Shown here: piece after piece, positions 24,330-32,526 of the stretch
How positions within the stretch are numbered: the first letter of the stretch is position 1
Layout: every line of letters begins with the position of its first letter
NCBI GenBank assembly: GCA_035760665.1
Contig: DASTSN010000089.1
Coordinates: 1 to 33,432, forward strand
Length of the DNA: 33,432 nt
Source: DASTSN01 sp035760665
Lineage (GTDB): Bacteria; Bacteroidota; Bacteroidia; Chitinophagales; Chitinophagaceae
Direction of reading: 5' to 3'
Translations under genes and position numbers: made by a program
The notes under the pieces: generated by a model
The model's database searches: none
Told to the model about the DNA's origin: nothing
The model's input: the letters and a program-made list of their open reading frames with translations, nothing else

Positions 24330-25103
24330 ATGCAAATGAAAACAAGTCTTCTTTTCAGTGTTTGCTCTTTAGCCTTTTCACTGGTTGCCTCTGCCCAAAA
24401 AGGGGATCCAAAAGCCACAGAAGTCTGGTCGCCTGAACCTAAAATTGTTACGCCGGGCGCCACGCCGCAGGATGCACCTTCTGACGCAATTATATTATTT
24501 GACGGGAAAAACCTGGACGAATGGGTTTCCACCAATGATACAACCAAACCTGCACACTGGTCAGTTGCTGATGGTGTGGTAACCGTTAATAAGGTTGCGG
24601 GTAATATCCAGACAAAACGCAGGTTTATGGATTACCAGCTACACCTGGAATGGCGCGAACCAATTAATATTACCGGCACCGACCAGGCCCGCGGCAACAG
24701 TGGTGTTTTCCTCGCCTCCACTGGCCCCGGCGATGCTGGTTATGAAATTCAAATTCTCGATTGCTACAACAACAAAACTTACGTAAACGGTCAAACGGGC
24801 AGCGTGTACAAGCAAGCGATTCCGCTGGCAAATGCCTGCAAAAAACCCGGTGAGTGGCAAACCTACGATATCATTTGGACGGCGCCCCGTTTCAACGATG
24901 ACGGATCGGTGAAAAGTCCTGCACGAGTTACGGTTTTTCACAACGGTGTCCTACTGCAGAACAATTTTGAATTAAAAGGCCAAACAACCTATATCGGTCA
25001 GCCTTTTTATAAAAAACACGGTGCGTCTCCCATCAAACTGCAGGCGCATGGTGACCCCAGTGAGCCGATCAGTTTCCGGAACATTTGGGTAAGGGAATTA
25101 TAA
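24330..25103 (+). CDS. Exported DUF1080 protein (3-keto-disaccharide hydrolase-like)
   Basis: 257 residues from ATG 24330. That start gives a clean signal peptide (MKTSLL, a hydrophobic core, VASAQ), whereas an upstream ATG at 24240 would add 30 basic and polar residues before it. The mature protein is one jelly-roll domain: AIILFDGKNLDEWVS, WSVADGVVTV, DYQLHLEWREP, RGNSGVFL, YEIQILDCYNN and, at the end, PISFRNIWVREL. DUF1080 proteins are common in Bacteroidota and Planctomycetota; some split 3-keto-glycosides and others are linked to polysaccharide use. No sugar-utilisation genes surround this one, so the substrate is open. Confidence 0.93.
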   Translation: MQMKTSLLFSVCSLAFSLVASAQKGDPKATEVWSPEPKIVTPGATPQDAPSDAIILFDGKNLDEWVSTNDTTKPAHWSVADGVVTVNKVAGNIQTKRRFMDYQLHLEWREPINITGTDQARGNSGVFLASTGPGDAGYEIQILDCYNNKTYVNGQTGSVYKQAIPLANACKKPGEWQTYDIIWTAPRFNDDGSVKSPARVTVFHNGVLLQNNFELKGQTTYIGQPFYKKHGASPIKLQAHGDPSEPISFRNIWVREL

Positions 25104-25118
25104 ATAATCCATGATAAA

Positions 25119-25156
25119 AAAGAAAGAGCCCGGCCATATGGCCGGGCTCTTTCTTT
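25119..25156. terminator. Bidirectional terminator between the DUF1080 and threonine dehydrogenase genes
   Basis: A perfect 19-bp inverted repeat centred between 25137 and 25138, with a GC core (GAGCCCGGCC) and A/T outer arms giving T tracts on both strands. It lies between two convergent genes, 15 bases after one stop and 30 after the other. Confidence 0.9.
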
Positions 25157-25186
25157 CGGGTTATTTTTTATATCAACTTCTATTGT

Positions 25187-26131
25187 TTAAGGCCGGAGAT
25201 TCTGTAACATATCTCGGGTCATCTTTTCTAAATTGAATTGTTCCTTCCAGCCCCAGTCGTTGCGTGCCACAGCATCATCAATACTTTGCGGCCAGCTCTC
25301 GGCAATAGCCTGACGGTAGTCGGGCTCATACGAAATGGTAAAACCCGGGATATGCTTTTTGATCTCAGCAGCAATATCTTTCGGGGCAAAGCTCATACCC
25401 GAAAGATTATACGAAGTGTGGACGGAAATTTTATCAGCATTTGCTTCCATTAGCTCAATCGTCGCCCGTATCGCATCCGGCATATACATCATGGGCAAAT
25501 ACGTATCTTCTTTTAAAAAGCAGGTATATTTCTTTTCTTCCAGTGCTTCATGAAAAATTTCCACGGCATAATCTGTCGTGCCCCCGCCTGGTGCCGATTT
25601 ATAGGAAATCAGCCCAGGGTACCGTAAACTGCGTACATCCACCCCATATCGCTGATGGTAATAATTACACCAAAACTCCCCGGCATACTTGCTAATGCCA
25701 TAAACAGTAATGGGCTCAATGATGGTTTGCTGCGGGCAATTTTGCTTCGGTGATGTGGGACCAAAAACAGCAATCGAACTGGGCCAGTATACTTTTTGTA
25801 ATTGCTCTTCCCGTGCAATATCCAAAACATTCAGCAGCCCCTGCATATTCAGGTGCCAGGCAAGTCCCGGGTTCTTCTCGCCTGTTGCAGAAAGCATAGC
25901 GGCCAGCAGGTACACCTGCGTGATGCCCTGCCTGATGATTTGCACATGCAGCATTTCTTTATTCATCACATCCAGGCTTACATACGGGCCGGTTCCTTTG
26001 AGCAATTCATTTTCTTCGCGCAGGTCTGATGCCACAACATTTGCCGCCCCATAGATATCTCGTAAAGCCAGTGTTAATTCCACCCCAATTTGACCAGAGG
26101 CGCCAATTACCAGTATTTTCTCTTTTGCCAT
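25187..26131 (-). CDS. L-threonine 3-dehydrogenase, epimerase (short-chain) type
   Basis: 314 residues from ATG 26131; an earlier in-frame ATG at 26152 adds MIPEYPA without family support. The Rossmann loop is ILVIGASGQIGVEL, the acidic NAD-binding strand ends in ASDLREEN, and the active site has PSSIAVFGPTSP and the YxxxK motif in TVYGISKYAGE. RYPGLISYKSAPGGGTTDYAVEIF is the signature that separates this TDH group from UDP-galactose epimerases. It oxidises L-threonine with NAD to 2-amino-3-oxobutyrate. No kbl (the lyase for the next step) is in the window. This is not the zinc alcohol-dehydrogenase type of E. coli Tdh. Confidence 0.92.
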   Translation of the reverse strand: MAKEKILVIGASGQIGVELTLALRDIYGAANVVASDLREENELLKGTGPYVSLDVMNKEMLHVQIIRQGITQVYLLAAMLSATGEKNPGLAWHLNMQGLLNVLDIAREEQLQKVYWPSSIAVFGPTSPKQNCPQQTIIEPITVYGISKYAGEFWCNYYHQRYGVDVRSLRYPGLISYKSAPGGGTTDYAVEIFHEALEEKKYTCFLKEDTYLPMMYMPDAIRATIELMEANADKISVHTSYNLSGMSFAPKDIAAEIKKHIPGFTISYEPDYRQAIAESWPQSIDDAVARNDWGWKEQFNLEKMTRDMLQNLRP

Positions 26132-26149
26132 AGCAGGATATTCAGGGAT

Positions 26150-26183
26150 CAAATTTCAAATTCAAAATCCCAAATTCCAAATC
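26150..26183. repeat. Degenerate AT-rich direct repeats around CAAATT
   Basis: Short tandem units such as TCAAATT, TCAAAATCC, CAAATTCC and CAAATC follow one another in the 65-base gap between the divergent threonine dehydrogenase and kdsA genes. No palindrome is evident. Confidence 0.5.
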
Positions 26184-26184
26184 T

Positions 26185-26192
26185 TACCTTTG
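26185..26192 (+). promoter_or_regulatory. Predicted -7 box TACCTTTG directly before kdsA
   Basis: A perfect TAnnTTTG with only 4 bases between it and the kdsA ATG at 26197. The mRNA should begin at or next to the start codon. Confidence 0.6.
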
Positions 26193-26196
26193 CGGC

Positions 26197-27018
26197 ATGG
26201 AAAAATTTTTGAAGGATTTATTTGCACAGCAACAATACGATGAAAAAAACTTTTTTCTGATTGCAGGCCCCTGCGTGGTGGAAAGCGAAGCATTGCTGAT
26301 GGAAGTAGCCGAAAAGGTCAGTGGCATTTGTAAAAATCTTGGTATCCCGTATATCTTTAAATCGTCGTACCGTAAGGCCAACCGCACCAGTGCCTCTTCT
26401 TTTACCGGCATTGGTGATGAGGCAGCCCTCGCCCTGGTAAAAAAGACCGGGGAAACATTCGGACTCCCAACAACCTCCGACATTCATGCACACGACGAAG
26501 CTGCGATCGCTGCCAAATACGTGGATATATTGCAAATACCGGCCTTTCTCTGCCGCCAAACCGACCTGCTGGTGGCTGCTGCAGAAACCGGGAAAATTGT
26601 CAACGTGAAAAAAGGACAGTTCGTAAGCGGCGAGGCTATGAAATTTGCGGTAGAAAAAATCCGGAAAGCCGGAAACGACAAAATCCTGTTAACCGAACGA
26701 GGAACCACATTCGGCTACCAGGACCTGGTTGTAGATTACAGGAATATTCCGGCCATGCAACAACATGGCGTTCCAGTGGTGATGGATTGCACACACTCAC
26801 TCCAGCAACCCAACCAAACCAGTGGTGTAACTGGCGGAAACCCGCAATTAATTGGTACAATTGCTAAAGCTGCCATTGCTGCAGGGGCCGACGGACTGTT
26901 TATTGAAACACATCCCAACCCGGCTGTTGCCAAAAGCGATGGCGCCAATATGCTGAAACTGGATTTACTGGAAAACCTGCTGCAACAGTTAGTACGTTTA
27001 CGAAAAGCCGTTCTATAA
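26197..27018 (+). CDS. kdsA: 3-deoxy-8-phosphooctulonate (KDO-8-P) synthase, metal-dependent type
   Basis: 273 residues. It condenses phosphoenolpyruvate with arabinose-5-phosphate to KDO-8-phosphate for lipopolysaccharide core synthesis. Seen: LIAGPCVVESE, IPYIFKSSYRKANRTS, LQIPAFLCRQTDL, NVKKGQFVS, ERGTTFGY, DCTHSLQQPN and GLFIETHPNP. Cys26 in GPCVVES takes exactly the place of Asn26 in E. coli KdsA (GMNVLES); Cys at this position marks the metal-dependent class, with His, Glu and Asp ligands further on. The ATG at 26197 is 4 bases after a perfect -7 box. A hairpin terminator follows the stop at once. Confidence 0.97.
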   Translation: MEKFLKDLFAQQQYDEKNFFLIAGPCVVESEALLMEVAEKVSGICKNLGIPYIFKSSYRKANRTSASSFTGIGDEAALALVKKTGETFGLPTTSDIHAHDEAAIAAKYVDILQIPAFLCRQTDLLVAAAETGKIVNVKKGQFVSGEAMKFAVEKIRKAGNDKILLTERGTTFGYQDLVVDYRNIPAMQQHGVPVVMDCTHSLQQPNQTSGVTGGNPQLIGTIAKAAIAAGADGLFIETHPNPAVAKSDGANMLKLDLLENLLQQLVRLRKAVL

Positions 27019-27019
27019 A

Positions 27020-27046
27020 AAAAGGATGCAATAGCTGCATCCTTTT
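27020..27046. terminator. Bidirectional terminator between kdsA and lolA
   Basis: AAAAGGATGCA (27020-27030) pairs with TGCATCCTTTT (27036-27046) around a 5-base loop. It starts 2 bases after the kdsA stop. On the minus strand the right arm runs into seven T, so it should serve the convergent lolA gene as well. Confidence 0.85.
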
Positions 27047-27067
27047 CAAAATCTATTGATTGCAAGC

Positions 27068-27715
27068 TTATCGCAGATCAACCACTTCCACACCCGGATA
27101 CTTGCTTTTATCAAATGTAAAAATACCGTCAGGGGCATTCACATTAGGCTTCAAGCTGTTTACCAGGTATATATAACGGTTGCCGCTTGTTTCCAGCACC
27201 TCTGTGCTGAAAAGGGTTTTTGCATTTTTATCAATTAAAATATATACTTTATGGAAAGGCTTGCTTTTATCCAGCGGTGTCATTTCAATTTCCGAAAGGG
27301 TTTTTCCGGCAACTTTTTTATCGCCGTTTAATTTATACAGGAAATCCTTGTCATAAAAGTTTGTAAAAAGCTTTTGTGGTGTAATAGTTCCCGAAGACCC
27401 ATCCAGTTTGTTAATAGTCACTTCATTGGTATTTTTATCGTAGCTCCAGACAGTGGTCCCGTCGCACCATATTTCCTGTCCACCAAAACTGATCCGGTAT
27501 TTGGTACTTTTCATAGTTACAGTACCTTTTTGGGTGGAGAGCACTTTATCATTCGCATTTTCCACCTTGTAGGTAAAAGTGGCCTGAACGGTTTTATACG
27601 ATTTAAATTTACTGCTAACTGCATCGAGCAGCTTTTTTGCTTCCGGATCGTTGTTTTGAGAAAAACTTGTAATTGCCAAACAAAGAATAGCCAGGGCCAC
27701 ATATATTTTTTTCAT
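27068..27715 (-). CDS. lolA: LolA-like outer-membrane lipoprotein carrier protein
   Basis: 215 residues from ATG 27715. The signal peptide is MKKIYVALAILCLAITSFSQ, followed by the LolA domain: AKKLLDAVSSKFKSYKTVQATFTYKVEN, then GTVTMKSTKYRISFGGQEIWCDGTTVWSYD, typical of the half-open barrel that holds lipid chains. The protein shuttles lipoproteins through the periplasm from the LolCDE complex to the outer membrane. ATG 27733 would add six residues; the -7 box at 27740-27747 allows either start. It lies downstream of ftsK on the same strand with its own promoter. The family identification is good; Bacteroidota often have several LolA-like proteins, so it may not be the only one. Confidence 0.9.
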   Translation of the reverse strand: MKKIYVALAILCLAITSFSQNNDPEAKKLLDAVSSKFKSYKTVQATFTYKVENANDKVLSTQKGTVTMKSTKYRISFGGQEIWCDGTTVWSYDKNTNEVTINKLDGSSGTITPQKLFTNFYDKDFLYKLNGDKKVAGKTLSEIEMTPLDKSKPFHKVYILIDKNAKTLFSTEVLETSGNRYIYLVNSLKPNVNAPDGIFTFDKSKYPGVEVVDLR

Positions 27716-27739
27716 CGCATATATTTTTTGCATAAGGCG

Positions 27740-27747
27740 CAAAGATA
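27740..27747 (-). promoter_or_regulatory. Predicted -7 box TATCTTTG of lolA
   Basis: A perfect TAnnTTTG on the minus strand, 6 bases before ATG 27733 and 24 before ATG 27715. Confidence 0.55.
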
Positions 27748-27819
27748 AAATAATTACAGAAAGTAGGATGCCCAGAACGGACTGGAAGGTTGCATCGGTG
27801 TGTTTCTTAACAAAATTTA

Positions 27820-30384
27820 TTATCCCAGGGTTTCGAGATGCTGCAGCAAATCCATTTCAGTTTTGATCAGCACTTCGCGGGCCTTACTGCCCTGGTTTGG
27901 CCCTACTATGCCTGCCGCTTCCAGCTGATCCATCAGCCTGCCCGCCCTGTTGTACCCCAGTTTCATCCGCCGTTGCAGCAAAGAGGTAGAGCCTACCTGG
28001 TTTTGCACAATCAGTTTAGCAGCATCCTCAAACAGCGGATCTCTGTCTGACAGATCAAAATCTTTTCCTTCCATTTCTTTTTCATCCACGTATTCGGGTA
28101 GCAGGAAGGCCTGCGGATAGCCACGCTGGTTACCAATAAAGTCAACAACATTATCCACCTCCGGGGTATCTACAAATGCACATTGCAGGCGGGTAATTTC
28201 CCCGTGATGCGATATCAACATGTCGCCCTTGCCGATCAATTGTTCGGCGCCGCCCATGTCAAGAATTGTCCTGGAATCAATTTTTGAAGATACTTTAAAG
28301 GCAATCCGTGACGGGAAATTCGCTTTTATCGTACCGGTGATAATATTAACGGATGGCCGTTGCGTGGCAATGATCAGGTGAATACCTACGGCCCTGGCCA
28401 GCTGCGCCAGCCTGGCAATCGGCATTTCAATTTCTTTACCAGCCGTCATAATCAGGTCGGCAAACTCGTCAATCACCAGCACAATAAACGGCAGGAACTG
28501 ATGCCCCTTTAACGGACTGAGTTTTCGTTTAACAAATTTTTCGTTGTATTCACGAATATTCCTGGCGCCGGCTTCTTTCAGCAAGTCATACCGGTTATCC
28601 ATTTCAATGCACAGGGCATTTAAAGTATGCACCACTTTTTTGGTATCGGTGATGATGGCTTCCTCTTCACCGGGCAGCTTGGCAAGAAAATGATTTTCGA
28701 TCTGCCGGTATAAACTCAGTTCAACTTTCTTTGGATCGATCAATACAAATTTGAGCTGCGAGGGATGCTTTTTGTATAACAGCGAAACAAGAATTGCGTT
28801 TAATCCCACCGACTTACCCTGACCGGTAGCACCTGCCATCAGCAAGTGCGGCATGGAAGAAAGATCCACAATGTAATTTTCATTGTCAATTTTTTTACCA
28901 ATTGCAATGGGCAGGCTGTAATTATTGTGCTGGAATTTTTCTGATGCCAGTAGCGCCTTCATGCCCACCACCGTCTTTTTCACATTCGGCACTTCAATAC
29001 CGATGGTGCCTTTACCGGGAATGGGCGCAATGATGCGAATGCCCAGGGCAGCAAGGCTGAGCGCAATATCATCCTCCAGGTTTTTTATCCGCGAAATACG
29101 AACACCTGCAGCAGGAACGATTTCGTACAGTGTAACCGTTGGCCCTACTGTAGCGCTTATTTTCTGGATGGCGATATCATAATTCTTCAGTGTGTTAATG
29201 ATCTGGTTTTTGTTATTTTCCAGTTCTTGTGCGTCTTGTACAATTTTTTCGCTGCCGTGTGTTTCCAGCAAATCGAGTGATGGATACTTATAATCCCGCA
29301 GGTCCAGTGTAGGCTCGTAGGGAGGTAGATTTTCGTATGTTTTTTCTTTTCCTTCTTCTGCTGGTTCCTCCTGTTCGGGAGTTGTTTTTATTTCCAGTTG
29401 CAGATCAGATGCAAGAGGCAGATTATTATTTTTCTCTTTTGCCTTATGAAGATTAATCGGTAAATCTTCCACCGGTGATGGCAAATCGTCATGGGTATGC
29501 AGCAGGTCACTCACAATTTCTTTTTCCACAACCGGTTGTTCAAAGTCTGGTTCATCAGTCGCAGGTTCGTCTTTCTCAATCATCTTCAGATCAAACAGCG
29601 GTTCGTCTGTTTTGCCAGAATTTTCCTTCAACGGTTCACTGTTTTCTTTTACCAATTTGTTACCCTTTGCCACTGGTACTAAGCCCGGTTCATTTTGTTC
29701 GCTTTCGTCGGACAGCATTGGTGCTGGTTCCCCTGTTTTAGCTGCAGTTTTTTTCAGCAGCCCTCCTTCGGGCAGGTTGAATGCCGGGTTAAATTGCCAG
29801 ATGATATAGCCAAATCCGACCAATAACAATAATGCAGCTGTCCCGACATTTCCTAAAAAGTCTGTCAGCCAGTTCATGATCATGGTACCGGCACCACCGC
29901 CAACGGGGAAAGCACTCTGCGAAAAAACAAATGCCAGGGAAACAGATAACACCAGCAGCCCAACGGTTACATATTTTACATTTCTGCGGATAGAAAAAAC
30001 CCTTTTTTTAAAAAGCAGGTTTACACCAATAACAAAGAAAAATGTACAAAACAAAAGAGAGGCAATACCAAAACCTTTGTAAATAAAAAAGTGCGAAACA
30101 TAAGCTCCCAGCCGGCCCAGCAGGTTTTTCACATGCACGTCCTTGTCAAAAAGCACAGAAGATCCGCCTCTGAAAACGTAGCTCTGGTCTTCTTTCCAGG
30201 TAAAAAAATAAGAGACAAATGAAATGAACAGAAAAACGGCTACCAGCAGAAATACGGCACCCGTTATCTTCCAGGTTCGTTCATCCCTGGCAAGCTGCTT
30301 TAAATCTACTTTCTCCTCTTTCTCTGGTTTGAGGCTACGCGGATTTGGTTTTTCCGGCTTGGTTTTTTTCAGCTTCTTAGCCAT
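27820..30384 (-). CDS. ftsK: FtsK/SpoIIIE-family DNA translocase
   Basis: 854 residues from ATG 30384; reading on to a further upstream ATG would add 38 residues across the promoter. The N-terminus is Lys/Pro-rich, then about four membrane helices (near 40-210), an acidic Pro/Glu linker (about 230-380) and the motor domain. The Walker A loop is GATGQGKSVG (near 517), Walker B is VLVIDEFADL, and RPSVNIITGTIKANFPSRIAFKV follows. The C-terminal gamma winged helix is STSLLQRRMKLGYNRAGRLMDQLEAAGIV. FtsK pumps chromosomal DNA through the closing septum. A perfect -7 box is 5 bases before the start. Confidence 0.97.
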   Translation of the reverse strand: MAKKLKKTKPEKPNPRSLKPEKEEKVDLKQLARDERTWKITGAVFLLVAVFLFISFVSYFFTWKEDQSYVFRGGSSVLFDKDVHVKNLLGRLGAYVSHFFIYKGFGIASLLFCTFFFVIGVNLLFKKRVFSIRRNVKYVTVGLLVLSVSLAFVFSQSAFPVGGGAGTMIMNWLTDFLGNVGTAALLLLVGFGYIIWQFNPAFNLPEGGLLKKTAAKTGEPAPMLSDESEQNEPGLVPVAKGNKLVKENSEPLKENSGKTDEPLFDLKMIEKDEPATDEPDFEQPVVEKEIVSDLLHTHDDLPSPVEDLPINLHKAKEKNNNLPLASDLQLEIKTTPEQEEPAEEGKEKTYENLPPYEPTLDLRDYKYPSLDLLETHGSEKIVQDAQELENNKNQIINTLKNYDIAIQKISATVGPTVTLYEIVPAAGVRISRIKNLEDDIALSLAALGIRIIAPIPGKGTIGIEVPNVKKTVVGMKALLASEKFQHNNYSLPIAIGKKIDNENYIVDLSSMPHLLMAGATGQGKSVGLNAILVSLLYKKHPSQLKFVLIDPKKVELSLYRQIENHFLAKLPGEEEAIITDTKKVVHTLNALCIEMDNRYDLLKEAGARNIREYNEKFVKRKLSPLKGHQFLPFIVLVIDEFADLIMTAGKEIEMPIARLAQLARAVGIHLIIATQRPSVNIITGTIKANFPSRIAFKVSSKIDSRTILDMGGAEQLIGKGDMLISHHGEITRLQCAFVDTPEVDNVVDFIGNQRGYPQAFLLPEYVDEKEMEGKDFDLSDRDPLFEDAAKLIVQNQVGSTSLLQRRMKLGYNRAGRLMDQLEAAGIVGPNQGSKAREVLIKTEMDLLQHLETLG

Positions 30385-30389
30385 ACGGG

Positions 30390-30397
30390 CAAAGATA
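30390..30397 (-). promoter_or_regulatory. Predicted -7 box TATCTTTG directly before ftsK
   Basis: A perfect TAnnTTTG on the minus strand with 5 bases between it and the ftsK ATG, predicting a leaderless or nearly leaderless mRNA. Confidence 0.6.
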
Positions 30398-30477
30398 ACA
30401 TAGTTTGTATAGAAGCGAAATGGCAGAAACCAATACTTGTGCCGGACCTGGGTACTATTTGTTTTAATCAAACAATA

Positions 30478-30519
30478 GGCTCCGTAAACTGCTGTCACCG
30501 GAGCCCTTGACTACGGGCT
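30478..30519. other. Two mutually exclusive GC-rich hairpins between ftsK and the histidine kinase gene
   Basis: GGCTCCG (30478-30484) pairs with CGGAGCC (30499-30505) over a 14-base loop; AGCCC (30502-30506) can instead pair with GGGCT (30515-30519). The two share bases, so only one can form. They lie in a divergent gap where no terminator is expected. No T run follows and no tRNA-like fold is visible. Confidence 0.4.
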
Positions 30520-30542
30520 TATGGAATATTCGCCTTAACTAT

Positions 30543-30550
30543 TACATTTG
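30543..30550 (+). promoter_or_regulatory. Predicted -7 box TACATTTG of the histidine kinase gene
   Basis: A perfect TAnnTTTG, 53 bases before the ATG at 30604. The mRNA would start near 30555, at the foot of the hairpin at 30553-30580. Confidence 0.45.
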
Positions 30551-30552
30551 AA

Positions 30553-30580
30553 CTGCAGGTTGGAGAAAGCCGCCCTGCAG
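30553..30580 (+). other. Hairpin at the predicted 5' end of the histidine kinase mRNA
   Basis: CTGCAGG (30553-30559) pairs with CCTGCAG (30574-30580) over a 14-base loop, 23 bases before the start codon. It could stabilise the 5' end or hold a control element. Confidence 0.4.
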
Positions 30581-30603
30581 AACCAACGCCAACCGCAAAA
30601 AGC

Positions 30604-32526
30604 ATGATGCATTCTACCGGCAAATACTTACAACCACTTTTTCTGTTTTTGGTCTGTTCGCTAACAGTAATGAAAGGTGTGACGCAACCGAACACACAGC
30701 CTGCTTATATTGATATCAATAAAGAGTTCATCGCGGATTCCATTACTTTTTCAATTCAAATGACGTACCTGTCTGGGGACTCTGCGCTGACCAGCAACTA
30801 TTCCCGGTTGCGATTTTCAAACGGGCCAGAAGAAAAAGGGTTTATTACCAGTAAACATGTGACAAAAAAAGCTATTGTACGGTTTTATATTTTTAATTCA
30901 GCAGACAGCACGAAAGGCGTCTATTTTTTCCCGGGATTTTTCTATTCCGAAATCAATCTGTTTCGTGCTTATGGGGATCATCTTCGTCCGTTACCCGCAA
31001 TCATGCCTGCGAATGAAGACAGTATCGGTTACCGGTATATAGCCCTTGCACCACATGACACTGCCACAATAGTCGCCGAGCTGGTCATGGAAAAAACATA
31101 TACCAACATTATTCGCCCCCGGCTCATCAATGCAAATTTTCTTCCTGCTTACATTACACAGGTACATAATGCCTCCCGTGACCTGGACCTGATGACGTAC
31201 CTGATATGCGGCTTATTACTGATGATGACACTGTTTTCCCTGGCTAATTTCATATCTGGCGGCAACCGGGAATTTTTATACTACTTTGTTTACGCAGTAC
31301 TGATCGGCCTGATGCTGTTCACGAAATCTTTCTTCAACTACAGGGCTATCAGGATCAGTTATTTTATCGAGTCGTACCTCGACTTTATCATGCAGGGAAT
31401 GGCCATTATATTCTACCTCATTTTTATGCGGAAATTCCTGATGGCCAGAATCACCCATCCCTTTTTATACAAATTATACAATGCAGGAATTCTGGTGTTA
31501 ATCCTTGCGCTCGCACTCAACACCTATTTTCATTTTTTTACCAATAATTTTATTGCAGAAAACTCGGTTGAAACATTTACAAAAATATTCCTGCTGCTGG
31601 TTATGATCCCCGTTTTTATCATTTACAGCCTGCGGCACTGGAATGATATCCTGCTTCGTTACCTGGTATGGGGAAACCTGGCACAATTAGTTTTCTCAAT
31701 GGTATCATTACTGTTTATTGTTACCAATGTACGGTTTCATTCATTACCGCCTATTCTTAACTCCGCACTATTTTACTACGAGATATCGCTCCTGCTGGAA
31801 CTGATTTTTTTCCTTATGGGTCTTTCCTACAAAAATAACCGCCAGCTGATTGAACAAACAAAAGAACGGGAGCGGCTGAAAGCAGAAAACCAGGTAAAAG
31901 AATACGAAAAGGAACTGGCCGTTTTTAAAGCCCAGCAAGAAGAGCGGAACAGGATTTCCACCGATATGCATGATGAACTGGGTTCCGGCATGACAGCCAT
32001 TCGCCTGATGAGCGAAATAGCCAAAAACAAAATGAAGGAAAACACGCCAAAAGAAATAGAAAAAATTTCACAATCGGCCAATGATGTACTGAATAAGATG
32101 AATGCCATCATCTGGAGTATGAACAGCGGAAACGACTCGGTAGACAACCTGATTTCCTACATCAGGGAATATGCCCTCGAATACCTGGAAGGAACTAATA
32201 TTCGCTGCCATATCCGCACCCCAAAACACATCGAACCGCGGGAACTGACCGGTGAAAAGCGGCGCAATATTTTCCTGTGCATTAAAGAAATCCTGAACAA
32301 TGCCTTGAAACATTCGCAGGCCAGTGAATTATCCATTGACATAGAAACCGGTGAAACCCTGGTTGTGCGCCTGGCTGATAACGGCATAGGCATTGACTTG
32401 CAGAACCTGCGGCTGTTTGGAAACGGTATTCAGAATATTCAACGACGTATGCAGAGCATTGGCGGAAAAGCCACGATAAAAAACGAGAACGGCACTGTGA
32501 TTGTATTAGAGCTACCCCTAACCTAG
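30604..32526 (+). CDS. 7TM-DISM-type sensor histidine kinase (HisKA_3 class), orphan
   Basis: 640 residues. A signal segment (about 1-28) is followed by a periplasmic beta-rich domain of the 7TMR-DISM extracellular type (about 35-190), seven hydrophobic helices (about 195-400), a short coiled coil (about 410-450), and the kinase: RNRISTDMHDELGSGMTAIRL with the phospho-acceptor His456 in HDELG, the N box KEILNNALKHS (from 561) and DNGIGI near 592, plus GNGIQNIQRRMQSIGG. HisKA_3 kinases usually pair with LuxR/NarL-type regulators. None lies next to it: ftsK is divergent and the next gene convergent, so the partner is elsewhere. The DISM domain often senses carbohydrates or other small ligands; the signal here is unknown. 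Confidence 0.93.
   Translation: MMHSTGKYLQPLFLFLVCSLTVMKGVTQPNTQPAYIDINKEFIADSITFSIQMTYLSGDSALTSNYSRLRFSNGPEEKGFITSKHVTKKAIVRFYIFNSADSTKGVYFFPGFFYSEINLFRAYGDHLRPLPAIMPANEDSIGYRYIALAPHDTATIVAELVMEKTYTNIIRPRLINANFLPAYITQVHNASRDLDLMTYLICGLLLMMTLFSLANFISGGNREFLYYFVYAVLIGLMLFTKSFFNYRAIRISYFIESYLDFIMQGMAIIFYLIFMRKFLMARITHPFLYKLYNAGILVLILALALNTYFHFFTNNFIAENSVETFTKIFLLLVMIPVFIIYSLRHWNDILLRYLVWGNLAQLVFSMVSLLFIVTNVRFHSLPPILNSALFYYEISLLLELIFFLMGLSYKNNRQLIEQTKERERLKAENQVKEYEKELAVFKAQQEERNRISTDMHDELGSGMTAIRLMSEIAKNKMKENTPKEIEKISQSANDVLNKMNAIIWSMNSGNDSVDNLISYIREYALEYLEGTNIRCHIRTPKHIEPRELTGEKRRNIFLCIKEILNNALKHSQASELSIDIETGETLVVRLADNGIGIDLQNLRLFGNGIQNIQRRMQSIGGKATIKNENGTVIVLELPLT

Noticed and set aside
30398..30600. 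A tRNA or similar stable RNA in the ftsK to histidine kinase gap
   Set aside because: Hairpins exist, but there is no TTCGA-type T loop, acceptor pairing or cloverleaf; reported only as structured DNA of unknown meaning.
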